A stretch of DNA of 64,000 nt from Janthinobacterium sp. BJB426 (GTDB taxonomy: Bacteria; Pseudomonadota; Gammaproteobacteria; Burkholderiales; Burkholderiaceae_D), in contig NZ_PDZL01000016.1 in assembly GCF_002735705.1 (NCBI RefSeq), positions 62,001 to 126,000 on the forward strand. The letters are read 5' to 3'. The notes beneath the pieces are model-generated. The model ran no database searches. It was not told where the DNA came from and worked only from the letters and a program-made list of their open reading frames with translations. This document shows, piece after piece, positions 33,828 through 43,319 of the stretch (position 1 is its first letter; each line of letters starts with the position of its first letter). The translations under genes and the position numbers were made by a program.

Positions 33828-33921
33828 GCGGCAAGATAATATTGCATTTGGGAAATTAATAGGCGAGAATGGGATAATCAGACGGGCGTTGCCGACGCCC
33901 GCGATTCGATGGTGAGCAAGG

Positions 33922-34749
33922 ATGGGTATGACTGACTTTTATTCCAGCGCCTGGCGCCGGACCGTGGCCATGCTGGCGCTGGCGCTGCCATCGCTGGCGG
34001 GCGCGCAATGCTCGCGCGACATCCAGGTGCCCGTCTCGGCCATCGGCGCCAGCGTGGTGGTCAATGGCGCCACGATAGGCGGCATCTATCCCGACTTGCT
34101 GCGCGGCATGGGCGCCAAGCTCGGCTGCAATTTCATCTTCACGGCCGTGCCCCGCGCGCGGCTGGAAGCGATGTTCGAGACGGGCAAGGCAGACTTGCTG
34201 ATCCCGGCCAGCAGCACCTTGCGGCGCGACCAGCATGGCCTGTTCATTCCCATGCTGGGCAGCCGCCCCCTGCTGATCTCGCTACAGGGCGCGCGCGCGC
34301 CCATCAACACCATGCAGGAATTGATCGAGCGGCGCGAATTGCGCGTGGCGCTCGTGCGCGGCTACGACTATGGCGCGCCGTACCAGGCGCTGGCGAAGGA
34401 GCTGAGCAGCCAGGGCCGCCTGTTTTATGAAGTCGACGCCCTGTCCGTGGCGCGCCTGATGCAAAGCGGCTTCATCGATGCCACCATCATGGCGCCTACC
34501 ATCCTGGCCGGCGTGGCGCAAAACGATGCGCGCGTATATGGCCTGGCCGACCGCCTGCGCCTGGAAGCGCTGCCGGAGTTGCCGTGGGGCATGAGCGGCG
34601 TCTACCTGTCGCGCAAGTCGCTGACAGCGGAAGACCAGGCCACCCTGCGCGAACTGCTGGACAAGGCGGGCCGCTCCGGTTCCGTGATGGAAGGCTTCCA
34701 GCGCCATCACCGCCAGGAACTGTTGTCGCTGAGCATACGCCCCCGCTAA
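33922..34749 (+). CDS. Periplasmic substrate-binding protein, SBP family 3-like
   Basis: 275 aa with a signal peptide (about residues 1-28, cleavage near AGA/QC). The rest has the two-lobe family 3 binding-protein pattern: GGIYPDLLRGMGAKLGCNF, MFETGKADLLIPASST and a late DALSVARLMQSGFIDATIM. There are no ABC transporter partners beside it, so it may be an orphan binding protein or a sensor-like periplasmic protein. Start ATG at 33922; a second at 33928 is equally possible. Confidence 0.75.
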   Translation: MGMTDFYSSAWRRTVAMLALALPSLAGAQCSRDIQVPVSAIGASVVVNGATIGGIYPDLLRGMGAKLGCNFIFTAVPRARLEAMFETGKADLLIPASSTLRRDQHGLFIPMLGSRPLLISLQGARAPINTMQELIERRELRVALVRGYDYGAPYQALAKELSSQGRLFYEVDALSVARLMQSGFIDATIMAPTILAGVAQNDARVYGLADRLRLEALPELPWGMSGVYLSRKSLTAEDQATLRELLDKAGRSGSVMEGFQRHHRQELLSLSIRPR

Positions 34750-34756
34750 GGCCCGC

Positions 34757-35614
34757 ATGTCCGGCCTTGTCGTCGCCGTCGTCCTGTTTGCCGCCCTGCT
34801 GCACGCCAGCTGGAACGCCATCGTCAAGTCGGGCAAGGATACCTTTCTCAGCACGGTGCTCGTTTCCGTGGGCGCGGCCCTGATTTCACTGGCCGTCTTA
34901 CCCTTTGTTCATGCTCCCGCGCCCGCCAGCTGGCCCTACCTGGCCGCCTCGGCCGTGGCGCAGCTGGCCTATTACTCGCTGCTGGCGGCCGCCTACAAGG
35001 CGGGCGACATGAGCCATGCCTATCCCCTGATGCGCGGCAGCGCGCCGCTTATCGTCGCGCTGGCCAGCTGGCCACTGATCGGCGAGCGCCTGTCCGCCAT
35101 GCAGATGGGCGCCGTCACCTGCATCTGCACGGGCATCCTTGGCCTGTATGTTGCCGCGCGCACCAGCACTATCGGCAAGGTGCCGAAAAGCACGGGCCAC
35201 GCCACCGCCTTTGCGCTGGGCAATGCCTGCGTCATCGCCAGCTATACCCTGATCGACGGCATCGGCGTGCGCCTGTCCGGCGCGCCGGCCGCCTACACGA
35301 TGTGGATTTTTGTCTTGAACGGCGCGGGACTGCTGCTGTGGACGGCGTTGCGCCGGCCCGCCGACCTGCTTGCGTATGCGCAAACACAATGGCGTTTGGC
35401 CGCCGTTGGCGGCTTCGGCACCCTCGCCTCGTATGGACTGGCCCTGTGGGCCATGACGCAGGCGCCCGTGGCCGCCATCGCGGCCCTGCGCGAAACGTCG
35501 ATTTTGTTCGCCATCGCCATTGCGGCCCTGTTCCTGCGCGAAAAAATCAGCCCCCGCCGCTACCTGGCCATCAGCCTGATCGCGGCGGGAGCCATCCTCA
35601 TGCGAATGGGCTAG
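34757..35614 (+). CDS. EamA-like DMT-family transporter
   Basis: 285 aa, ten hydrophobic helices in two EamA-like halves. ALLHASWNAIVKSG in helix 1 and MSHAYPLMRGSAPLIVALAS are typical of the subgroup. Substrate unknown; related exporters move amino acids or metabolites. It starts 7 bp after the binding-protein gene, so the two are probably co-transcribed. Its TAG overlaps the stop of the convergent hydrolase gene in the CTAG at 35611-35614. Confidence 0.85.
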   Translation: MSGLVVAVVLFAALLHASWNAIVKSGKDTFLSTVLVSVGAALISLAVLPFVHAPAPASWPYLAASAVAQLAYYSLLAAAYKAGDMSHAYPLMRGSAPLIVALASWPLIGERLSAMQMGAVTCICTGILGLYVAARTSTIGKVPKSTGHATAFALGNACVIASYTLIDGIGVRLSGAPAAYTMWIFVLNGAGLLLWTALRRPADLLAYAQTQWRLAAVGGFGTLASYGLALWAMTQAPVAAIAALRETSILFAIAIAALFLREKISPRRYLAISLIAAGAILMRMG

Positions 35615-37590
35615 CGCGCATCGAGCGGCGTAATCGGCAACTCGATGGCGCTGGCAGCGCCTGTCGCGTGGTACACGCGCTGCGTCGCCTTTCTATAATG
35701 GCCTGGGTCGGCCAGGAAGATGTTCGGCACGTAGTTTTGCGGGTTGCGGTCGTACAGGGGGAACCAGCTCGACTGCACTTGCACGGCGATGCGGTGGCCG
35801 GGCAAGAAGACGTGGTTCGCGTTCGGCAAGGCGAAACGGTAACGCTCCACCTTGCCCGGCGTTATCATCGCCGGGTGCTCGAAGCTCTCACGGTAGCGCC
35901 CGCGGAAGATGTCCATCGCCACGCCCAGTTGATACCCGCCCATGGCCGGCTGCGACGGCACCTCGTCCGGATACACGTCGATCAGTTTCACCACCCAGTC
36001 CGCATCCGTACCGCTGGTGGCGGCGAACAGGTTCACCATCGGTGCGCCGGAGATGCGCACGGCTTCCTTCAACGGTTCGGAAACATAGCTGAGCACGTCC
36101 GTGCGGTCCGCATAGCCACGCTGGTCGCTGACCAGCCATGGCTTCCACACGTCGCCATCGTTCAGGCGCACGGGACGGGGTACGAAAGGCACGGGCTTGG
36201 CCGGATCGGACACGTATTCGTCGAAGGCGCCTTCCGCCGCATCCGCAGCGCCCGATGGCGCCGCAAAGCCCAGCTTGGAGCCATCCTGCAAATAGATCGG
36301 CGTCAACTTGATATCGCACGTCTCGCAGGCCAGCGGCCACTGCTGCAGGCGCTGCCACTGGTTCGTGCCGCTCTGATACGACACCACGGGCGCCGTGTTC
36401 GCTTCCGGCGCGCCATCCTTCAGGTATTGATTGAGGAATGGCTGCATGACTTTTTCGCGGAACTGGCGTGCCGTATCGCCGTCAAACTTCAGGGCGCCCA
36501 GACTGGAACCGTCATAATTGACGCCGCTGTGGCGCCACGGGCCGATGGCCAGGTAATTGAGGTTGTTGTGCTTGTCGCGCCCTTCCATCGCCGTGTAGGT
36601 GGCATAAGGGCCATAGATGTCTTCCTGGTCCCACTGCCCCACCACGTGCATGGTGGGCACGATCAGCGGGCGTTTCGCCAGGATTTTATCCAGCGCCTGC
36701 TCCTGCCAGTAACTGTCGTAGGCCGGATGCTCGAACAGTTTTTTCGTATAGGTCAGCTTGTCGATGCCAAATTTCTTCGCAAAGTCGCGCGCCGAGCCGA
36801 TGCGCAGGTACGCGTCGTAATCGTCGTAGACGCCCAGGGCCGGCGATTCGCCGCCGCCGCGCACGCTGGTCTGGCCGGCGATATACGACAGGCTGGGCAT
36901 GCGGAAGGCGCCATTATGAAACCAGTCGTCGCCGCGCCAGCCATCGACCATGGCGCTCATGGGTACAGCCACTTTCAGGGCCGGATGCGGATCGACCAGG
37001 GCCATCAGCACCGTGTGGCCTTCGTACGAGGAACCGAGCATGCCCACCTTGCCATTGCTTTCCGGTACGTTCTTCACGAGCCAGTCGATGGTGTCCCACG
37101 CATCCGTGACGTTGTCCACCTTGGTATTGTTCAGCGGGCCGCGCACGGGGCGCGTCATCACGTAATCGCCTTCCGAGCCATACTTGCCGCGCACATCCTG
37201 AAACACGCGGATGTAGCCGTTTTCCACCAGGGTATCGTCGCCCTGCGGCAAGGTGGCCAGCATGCTGGGGCTGGCCGTGCGCTGGGCGCGGCGGGCAGCG
37301 TTATAGGGCGTGCGCGTGAGCATGATCGGCGCTTTTTGCGCGCCCTTCGGCACGACGATCACCGTGTACAGCTTGACACCGTCGCGCATGGGGATCATCA
37401 CCACGCGCTTGACGTAGTCGTTCAGGTCCGGCATCACCAGTTTGGCGCCGATATCGGGCGTCATCGGCGGCGTTTGCGGCGTTTGCAGCAGTCGTGGCGT
37501 TTGCGGCGTTTGCGCCTGCACTGGAGCGATGAACAAGGTACTGACAAGCAGGGCCAGGCCACTCAGGCGGATGGGGGATACAACAGGCAT
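35611..37590 (-). CDS. Secreted CocE/NonD-family alpha/beta hydrolase (X-Pro peptidase-like)
   Basis: 659 aa with a signal peptide (residues about 1-25, ending PVQAQ). N-terminal X15 hydrolase domain with RVVMIPMRDGVKLYTVIVVP, FQDVRGKYGSEGDY and nucleophile motif GSSYEG; C-terminal jelly-roll domain (X-Pro peptidase C) in the last ~220 residues. Members hydrolyse peptide, ester or amide bonds (cocaine esterase, glutaryl-7-ACA acylase); substrate here is not predictable. The ATG at 37590 is preferred over 37611 because GGAG stands eight bases before it. A low-complexity QTP repeat follows the signal peptide. Confidence 0.88.
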   Translation of the reverse strand: MPVVSPIRLSGLALLVSTLFIAPVQAQTPQTPRLLQTPQTPPMTPDIGAKLVMPDLNDYVKRVVMIPMRDGVKLYTVIVVPKGAQKAPIMLTRTPYNAARRAQRTASPSMLATLPQGDDTLVENGYIRVFQDVRGKYGSEGDYVMTRPVRGPLNNTKVDNVTDAWDTIDWLVKNVPESNGKVGMLGSSYEGHTVLMALVDPHPALKVAVPMSAMVDGWRGDDWFHNGAFRMPSLSYIAGQTSVRGGGESPALGVYDDYDAYLRIGSARDFAKKFGIDKLTYTKKLFEHPAYDSYWQEQALDKILAKRPLIVPTMHVVGQWDQEDIYGPYATYTAMEGRDKHNNLNYLAIGPWRHSGVNYDGSSLGALKFDGDTARQFREKVMQPFLNQYLKDGAPEANTAPVVSYQSGTNQWQRLQQWPLACETCDIKLTPIYLQDGSKLGFAAPSGAADAAEGAFDEYVSDPAKPVPFVPRPVRLNDGDVWKPWLVSDQRGYADRTDVLSYVSEPLKEAVRISGAPMVNLFAATSGTDADWVVKLIDVYPDEVPSQPAMGGYQLGVAMDIFRGRYRESFEHPAMITPGKVERYRFALPNANHVFLPGHRIAVQVQSSWFPLYDRNPQNYVPNIFLADPGHYRKATQRVYHATGAASAIELPITPLDAR

Positions 37591-37887
37591 ACACGTCTCC
37601 AAAAGATTCATATTGACAATAGTACCCGCAAAGCAAGTTTGACAGAAGTTCCGCCGCCACCTGCGCGGCAGATAAATCGGGGTGCAACTTGACAGAACGC
37701 GTGCGAACTGCAACCATAACGCCATGAAATTTATCCCTTCACAACACGCCTGCTTGAATTGGTGGTCCCGCTCACTTTCGCGCGGCCACTGCATAGTGAT
37801 GTGAATTTGATCCACGCCGCCTCGATCGGTGGCGTAACAGGCTCAGCCTGGATCATCCCCGATGCAGGCGGCTCAAAAGGAAACTTG
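37591..37887. other. Divergent intergenic region between the hydrolase gene and trpS
   Basis: 297 bp. Contains three TTGACA hexamers on the plus strand (37613, 37639, 37689), two of them within a TTGACAGAA repeat 50 bp apart, but none has a good -10 box at the right distance. No gene or strong hairpin seen. Confidence 0.3.
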
Positions 37888-38964
37888 ATGAGCTTGCCTA
37901 ACACCCCAGACACCCCAGACCAGAATGACGCACCGGCAGCACCGCTGTCGGCCGCCGCCATCGCTTCGCAATCCGTGATCCTGACGGGCGACCGTCCGAC
38001 CGGCCCCTTGCACCTGGGCCACTACGTGGGCAGCCTGCGCGACCGCGTCCGCTACCAGAACAGCTACAAGCAATTCATCATGCTGGCCGACGCGCAAGCG
38101 CTGACGGACAATATGGACGACATCGACAAGGTGCACCGCAATGTCGTCGAAGTGGCGCTCGATTACCTGGCCGTCGGCATCGACCCGACGAAAACCACGG
38201 TCTTCATCCAGTCGCAAATCCCGGAACTGGCCGAGCTGACCTTTTACTACCTGAACATCGTCACCGTGGCGCGCCTCGAGCGCAACCCCACCGTCAAGGA
38301 AGAAATCCGCCTGCGCGGCTTCGAACGCGACATCCCGGCCGGCTTCCTGACCTACCCTGCCAGCCAGGCGGCCGACATCACGGCCTTCAAGGCCGGCGTC
38401 GTGCCCGTGGGCGAAGACCAGATCCCGATGATCGAGCAAACGAATGAAATCGTGCGCCGCTTCAACCGCATGTACAACCGTGAAGTATTGATGGAATGCA
38501 AGGCGCTGGTGCCCGATATCGGCCGCCTGCCCGGTATCGACGGCAAGGCGAAGATGAGCAAGTCGCTGGGCAACACCATCAACCTGGGCGCGACCTCGGC
38601 CGAAATCACGGCTGCCGTGAAGAAAGTCTATACCGACCCGCTGCACCTGCGCGTGGAAGACCCGGGCCACCTGGAAGGCAATATCGCGTTTACCTACCTG
38701 GATGCGTTTGACCCGGAAAAAGCGGCGCTGGCCGAAATGAAAGCCCATTACGTGCGCGGCGGCCTGGGCGACAGCATCGTCAAGAAGCGCCTGGACGTGG
38801 TCTTGCAGGAAATGCTGGCGCCGATCCGCGCCCGCCGCGAAGAGTTTGCCAAGGACAAGGGGCAAGTCATCCAGATGCTCAAGGAAGGCACCTTCAAGGC
38901 GCGCGAAGTAGCGGCCCGCACGGCCGATGAAGTCAAGTCGGCGCTGGGCCTGAACTACTTCTGA
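37888..38964 (+). CDS. trpS: Tryptophanyl-tRNA synthetase
   Basis: Charges tRNA-Trp. Class Ic synthetase, 358 aa. HLGH at residues 42-45 (HIGH motif) and KMSKS beginning at about residue 222 are intact; the [17 protein letters not shown] block is also typical. ATG at 37888 with AAAAGGA upstream. The first ~25 residues (Pro/Asp/Thr-rich) are extra relative to the E. coli enzyme (334 aa). No trp leader or T-box is seen. Confidence 0.97.
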   Translation: MSLPNTPDTPDQNDAPAAPLSAAAIASQSVILTGDRPTGPLHLGHYVGSLRDRVRYQNSYKQFIMLADAQALTDNMDDIDKVHRNVVEVALDYLAVGIDPTKTTVFIQSQIPELAELTFYYLNIVTVARLERNPTVKEEIRLRGFERDIPAGFLTYPASQAADITAFKAGVVPVGEDQIPMIEQTNEIVRRFNRMYNREVLMECKALVPDIGRLPGIDGKAKMSKSLGNTINLGATSAEITAAVKKVYTDPLHLRVEDPGHLEGNIAFTYLDAFDPEKAALAEMKAHYVRGGLGDSIVKKRLDVVLQEMLAPIRARREEFAKDKGQVIQMLKEGTFKAREVAARTADEVKSALGLNYF

Positions 38965-39094
38965 TCGCCAGCAGCGAGCAAACTGATATAGCAAACTGAT
39001 GCGCTCAGGCGGAGTCGGGTAAAATCCCGCTTTCGCCTGGGCGCAATTCGTTTGTCACCGTGGCACCAGCAATCCGTAGAGAAGACAACGCGCC

Positions 39095-40684
39095 ATGACC
39101 GATACCCCTATCGAACAGCTGCTGCAGCAGCATTTTTCCATCGATGCGCTGCAGAAGGCGCCCGCGCCCCTGCAGCAGGCGCTGGGCATGCTGGGCGGCT
39201 GGCTGGCCGCCGACCGCGACACGGCCTATCCGCACACGCCGTATGCGGAACTGCTGACGCAACTGTCCGACACTTGCCTGCCCGCGCACGGCATGCCCGT
39301 GGCGCAATTCCTGCAAGAACTCGACACCACCGTGCTGGCCAATACGGCCCAGCTGAACCATCCCCAGTACATCGGCCACATGACGCAGGCCCTGCCGTGG
39401 ATCAGCGTGCTGGCCGAAGCGTTTACGGCCACCCTGAACCAAAACCAGGTCAAGATCGAGACGGCCTACGTGTCGACCCTGATCGAAAAACAGATCCTCG
39501 GCTGGCTGCACCGCCAGGTGTACCAACAACCGGACGCCGTCTACACGCAGGCCATGGCCGCCACCAGCGGCGCGCTGGGCAATGTCGTCAATGGCGGCAC
39601 CATGGGCAACCTGACGGCCCTGGCCGTGGCACTGGAACAGCAACTGCCCGGCACGCGCAAGCGCGGTTTGTTTGCCGCCATGCAGGAATCAGGCTATGCG
39701 GGGCTGGCCGTGATCGGCTCGGCCCGCAGCCATTATTCCGTGAAAAAGGCGCTGGCGACCCTGGGGCTCGGTGAAAACGCCTTGCACCTGGTGGCCGTCG
39801 ACCGCGACAACCGCATCGACGTCGGCGCGCTGGAAGCGACGATTGCCGATTTGAAATTGCGCAGGATCAAGGTCGTCGCCATGATCGGCATCGCCGGCAC
39901 GACGGAAACGGGCGCCATCGACCCGTTGGCAGCCATGGCGGCGATTGCGGCGCGCGAAAACATCTGGTTCCACGTGGACGCAGCCTGGGGCGGCGCGCTC
40001 TTGATCGCGGAACAGTACCGCGCGCTGTACGACGGCATTGCCCTGGCCGACTCCGTCGTCATCGACGGGCATAAATTGCTGTGGGTGCCGATGGCGCAAA
40101 GCATGGTGCTGTTCAAGGATAGCGCCAGCCTGAACTTGCTCAAACACAACGCCAACTACATCTTGCGCGACAACTCGGGCGACCTGGGCCAGACGTCGCT
40201 GGAAGGCTCGCGCCGCTTCGATGCCTTGAAACTGTGGACCTCGTTCAAGGTGCTCGGTGTGTCCGGCTACACGACCTTGCTGCAGCAGGCGGCCACCCTG
40301 TCCGGCCAGTTGCAGGACTTGCTGGCCGACCAGCAGGATTTCGAACTCGTCACGCGCTCCGACACCTTCATTCTCACTTACCGCTACGTGCCCGCGCACT
40401 TGCGCCAGCGCATGGAAAGCTTGCTGGCCGGCGGCGAAGTGGAGGCGGCGACCGAACTGAACAAGCAACTCAACACCTTGAACGCCAAGCTGCAGAACCG
40501 GCAAAAGGCGCAAGGCCACAGCTTCGTGTCGCGCACGGTACTCGAATCGACGCGCTACCCGGGCCCGACCAACGTGCTGCGCGTGGTCATGACGAATGTC
40601 AAGACGCGCCCCCACCACTTGCGCGCCATTTTGGCCGAACAGCGGGCCATCGGCCAGGCGCTGGTGGCGGAATTCGGCTTGTAA
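39095..40684 (+). CDS. Pyridoxal-dependent decarboxylase, PanP-like (putative aspartate 1-decarboxylase)
   Basis: Group II PLP decarboxylase, 529 aa. The PLP lysine is in VVIDGHKLLWVPM and the catalytic-Asp strand is IWFHVDAAWGGALL. The N-terminal block YIGHMTQALPWISV...ALNQNQVKIET-like sequence resembles PanP, which makes beta-alanine from aspartate in bacteria lacking PanD, rather than classical glutamate or DABA decarboxylase. That assignment is by memory of the family and tentative. ATG at 39095. CLC transporter follows after 36 bp. Confidence 0.7.
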   Translation: MTDTPIEQLLQQHFSIDALQKAPAPLQQALGMLGGWLAADRDTAYPHTPYAELLTQLSDTCLPAHGMPVAQFLQELDTTVLANTAQLNHPQYIGHMTQALPWISVLAEAFTATLNQNQVKIETAYVSTLIEKQILGWLHRQVYQQPDAVYTQAMAATSGALGNVVNGGTMGNLTALAVALEQQLPGTRKRGLFAAMQESGYAGLAVIGSARSHYSVKKALATLGLGENALHLVAVDRDNRIDVGALEATIADLKLRRIKVVAMIGIAGTTETGAIDPLAAMAAIAARENIWFHVDAAWGGALLIAEQYRALYDGIALADSVVIDGHKLLWVPMAQSMVLFKDSASLNLLKHNANYILRDNSGDLGQTSLEGSRRFDALKLWTSFKVLGVSGYTTLLQQAATLSGQLQDLLADQQDFELVTRSDTFILTYRYVPAHLRQRMESLLAGGEVEAATELNKQLNTLNAKLQNRQKAQGHSFVSRTVLESTRYPGPTNVLRVVMTNVKTRPHHLRAILAEQRAIGQALVAEFGL

Positions 40685-40720
40685 GGAAGCACCCACCCAT
40701 CAGCCTTGACTGGATGCACG

Positions 40721-41974
40721 ATGCAGCGTCTTAGCGCCCTCACCGATCTGTTACGGCATCTGTTGAAATGGCTGCTGCTGGCCTTTATCGTTGCCGTGCT
40801 GGCAGGGACGGCCTCGGCCGGCTTCCTGTTCGCCCTTGAGTGGGCCACGCGCACGCGGATGGCGCACGCCTGGCTGATCTGGCTGCTGCCCGTGGCGGGC
40901 TTTGCCGTCGGCTGGCTGTATTTGCGCTACGGCAGCAGTGTCGAAGGCGGGGCCAACCTGCTGATCGATGAAATCCACGACCCGAAAAAAATCATCCCCT
41001 TGCGCATGGCACCGCTGGTGCTGGGCGGCACCGTCATTTCGCATTTGTTTGGCGCCTCGGTCGGACGCGAAGGCACGGCCGTGCAGATGGGCGGCGCCTT
41101 GGCAGACCAGCTGACCCGCATGTTTCGCTTGAACAATGAAGACCGCCGCATCATCCTGATGGCCGGCATCAGCGCCGGCTTTGCTTCCGTCTTCGGCACG
41201 CCGCTGGCAGGTGCCCTCTTCGGCCTGGAAGTGCTGGCCATCGGCCGCTTGCGCTACGAAGCCATGCTGCCCTGCCTGCTGGCTGCCGTCATCGCCGACC
41301 AGGTGGTTCTGCTGTGGGGACCGCTTTTGCAAATTGCTCACACGCATTACGCCGTGCCCCTGATCCCCGCCCTTTCAACCTGGACCTTGTGCGCGATGGT
41401 GATCGCTGGCGTGCTGTTCGGCGTGACGGGGAAACTGTTTGCGCAAGCCACGCACGGCTTGAGCGGCCTGATGAAACGCTGGATCGCCTACGCCCCGCTG
41501 CGTCCGCTGGCCGGCGGCCTCGTTGTCGCGCTTGCCGTATGGCTGCTGGGTACGGATCGCTACATCGGCCTGGGCATTCCCACCATCGTCGATGCGCTGA
41601 AAGAACCGTTGCCCGCATATGACTTCCTCGGCAAGATGGCATTTACCATTGTTTCCCTCGGTACGGGGTTCAAGGGCGGCGAAGTGACGCCATTGTTCTT
41701 CATCGGCGCGACCCTGGGCAATGCGTTGGGCCCGCTATTGCACCAGCCTGTCACCTTGCTGGCCGCCATCGGCTTTGTCGCCGTGTTTGCGGGCGCAGCC
41801 AACACGCCGATCGCCTCGACCCTGATGGCGATGGAACTGTTCGGCGCCGAGATCGGCGTGTACGCGGCCATCGCCTGCGTCGTGGCGTATCTGTTTTCCG
41901 GCCACGCGGGCATTTACCGGGCACAACGGGGCGGGCATACCAAGCGCACCGTCCACAAGGATATCGACACATGA
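40721..41974 (+). CDS. CLC-family chloride/fluoride transporter
   Basis: 417 aa polytopic CLC protein. The gating-Glu motif is GREGTAVQMGGALADQ, and the position of the anion-binding GSGIP motif reads SVEGGANLLIDEIHDP. This GREGT plus a NLLIDEI-type pattern resembles the fluoride/proton antiporter branch (CLC-F/EriC-F) more than classical ClcA; I rate the branch as probable only. Start ATG at 40721 (an in-frame TTG at 40706 exists). The stop overlaps the next gene as ATGA. No fluoride riboswitch fits in the 36-bp gap upstream. Confidence 0.85.
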   Translation: MQRLSALTDLLRHLLKWLLLAFIVAVLAGTASAGFLFALEWATRTRMAHAWLIWLLPVAGFAVGWLYLRYGSSVEGGANLLIDEIHDPKKIIPLRMAPLVLGGTVISHLFGASVGREGTAVQMGGALADQLTRMFRLNNEDRRIILMAGISAGFASVFGTPLAGALFGLEVLAIGRLRYEAMLPCLLAAVIADQVVLLWGPLLQIAHTHYAVPLIPALSTWTLCAMVIAGVLFGVTGKLFAQATHGLSGLMKRWIAYAPLRPLAGGLVVALAVWLLGTDRYIGLGIPTIVDALKEPLPAYDFLGKMAFTIVSLGTGFKGGEVTPLFFIGATLGNALGPLLHQPVTLLAAIGFVAVFAGAANTPIASTLMAMELFGAEIGVYAAIACVVAYLFSGHAGIYRAQRGGHTKRTVHKDIDT

Positions 41975-42702
41975 CACAGAATATCTACGACAACGACGCC
42001 TTCTTTACCGGCTACAGCCAGCTGCCCCGTTCCATCGGCGGGCTCGACAGCGCCCCCGAATGGCCAGCCCTGCGCGCAATGCTGCCGGAGATACAAGGAA
42101 AAATCGTGCTCGACCTTGGCTGCGGCTATGGCTGGTTCTGCCGCTGGGCAGCCGATGCTGGTGCGGCGCAGGTGCTGGGCGTGGACGTGTCGGAAAAGAT
42201 GCTGGCGCAGGCGAACGCCATGGGGACGCACGCGGCCGTCAGCTATGCCCGGCTGGACCTGGAACAACTGGCCCTGCCGCCCGCCAGCTACGACCTCGTC
42301 TACAGTTCGCTCGCGTTTCACTACATCGAGGATTTCACCACCTTGCTGGCTACCATCCGCCACGGCTTGAAACCGGGCGGCAAGCTGGTGTTTTCCATCG
42401 AGCACCCGATCTTCATGGCCCCGCGCCAGCCGGGCTGGCTGACTGACGCGCAAGGCCGCAAGCGCTGGCCCGTCGACAGCTACCAGCAGCAAGGCCCGCG
42501 CGTGTCGGACTGGCTGGCGCCAGGCGTGATCAAGCAGCACCGCACGCTCGGCACGACCATCAATGCGCTGCTACGCGCTGGTTTCCAGCTGGAACACATG
42601 GAAGAATGGGGTCCCACCGACGCACAGGTCGCGCAGCAGCCGGCGCTGGCGGAAGAGCGCGAGCGGCCGATGCTGTTGCTGGTGGGATGTAGCCTGCCGT
42701 AA
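41971..42702 (+). CDS. Class I SAM-dependent methyltransferase
   Basis: 243 aa. SAM-binding motif I is KIVLDLGCGYGWFCRWAADAG (residues about 45-65), then VLGVDVSEKMLAQA and YDLVYSSLAFHYIEDF (motif IV). This is the Methyltransf_11/25 type used on small molecules. Start ATG overlaps the CLC stop, so the pair is translationally coupled. Substrate unknown. Confidence 0.88.
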   Translation: MTQNIYDNDAFFTGYSQLPRSIGGLDSAPEWPALRAMLPEIQGKIVLDLGCGYGWFCRWAADAGAAQVLGVDVSEKMLAQANAMGTHAAVSYARLDLEQLALPPASYDLVYSSLAFHYIEDFTTLLATIRHGLKPGGKLVFSIEHPIFMAPRQPGWLTDAQGRKRWPVDSYQQQGPRVSDWLAPGVIKQHRTLGTTINALLRAGFQLEHMEEWGPTDAQVAQQPALAEERERPMLLLVGCSLP

Positions 42703-42710
42703 TCGCGCTG

Positions 42711-43268
42711 TCAGCTGGCCACATTGCGCGTAAAGCGCAGGGTGGACTCGCCCGCATTCACATAGGCATATGCTTGCGCGCTGCTGAAGACGAAAAAATC
42801 GCCCGTGGCCAGCTGCCGGGTTTCCGCCACCAGCACGAGCTGCAGCTCGCCTTCCAGCACGTAGATCATTTCGCTGAAGCCCGCCGGATCGGCTTGCGCA
42901 TCGTAGCGCTCGCCTGGTGCCAGGGTCCACGACCACAGTTCCACCTGGCGGCTGGCGGGTGCCGCGCCCAGCAGCACGGCCCGGCTGGCTTGCGATGCGC
43001 TTTGCCACATCAGCACGCGCAAGCTGTCTTGCGGCTGCCGCGGTGGCTGGACTAGGTCGACAAAGGCCACGTTCAAGGCGGCCGCCACATGGTCGAGGTT
43101 GGCCAGGCTGATGTTGGTGCTGCCCGCCTCGACGCCATTGACCATGCGCCGGCTCAGGCCGGACTGGCGCGCCAGCTCTTCCTGGCTGAGGCCGGCGGCC
43201 AGGCGCAAGCGCCGCAGATTGGTGGCCAGGTATGCCAGCACGCCACCGGCTTCGGCTTGACTGCGCAA
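42711..43268 (-). CDS. XRE-family regulator with C-terminal cupin domain
   Basis: 185 aa. Helix-turn-helix at about 14-65 (LRLAAGLSQEELARQSGLSRRM) and a cupin sensor domain at about 95-180 (SWTLAPGERYDAQADPAGFSEMIYVLEGELQL). A TTG start at 43266-43268 is proposed because AGGAG lies 7 bp before it; the frame upstream looks non-coding. Regulators of this type often control an adjacent transporter or metabolic gene. The start codon lies inside a palindrome (43265-43276), consistent with autorepression and with control of the divergent DMT gene. Confidence 0.85.
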   Translation of the reverse strand: MRSQAEAGGVLAYLATNLRRLRLAAGLSQEELARQSGLSRRMVNGVEAGSTNISLANLDHVAAALNVAFVDLVQPPRQPQDSLRVLMWQSASQASRAVLLGAAPASRQVELWSWTLAPGERYDAQADPAGFSEMIYVLEGELQLVLVAETRQLATGDFFVFSSAQAYAYVNAGESTLRFTRNVAS

Positions 43269-43303
43269 TATATTGCTCCTATTATGATGGGAAATATTTT
43301 GCT
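43265..43303. promoter_or_regulatory. Candidate operators of the XRE-cupin regulator
   Basis: GCAATATATTGC, a perfect 12-bp palindrome at 43265-43276, and a related half-matching site GAAATATTTTGC at 43292-43303. Both lie between the divergent XRE and DMT genes and the first overlaps the XRE start codon. Confidence 0.5.
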
Positions 43304-43319
43304 CATAGCATAGCGTCCC

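Noticed and set aside
37460-37515. Short direct repeats (GGCGTTTGC units) that could look like a CRISPR or VNTR
   Set aside because: They encode the QTP-rich low-complexity linker after the signal peptide of the CocE-like protein. No spacer structure and no cas genes.
37613-37720. Three TTGACA boxes as promoters for trpS
   Set aside because: None has an acceptable -10 hexamer at 16-18 bp.
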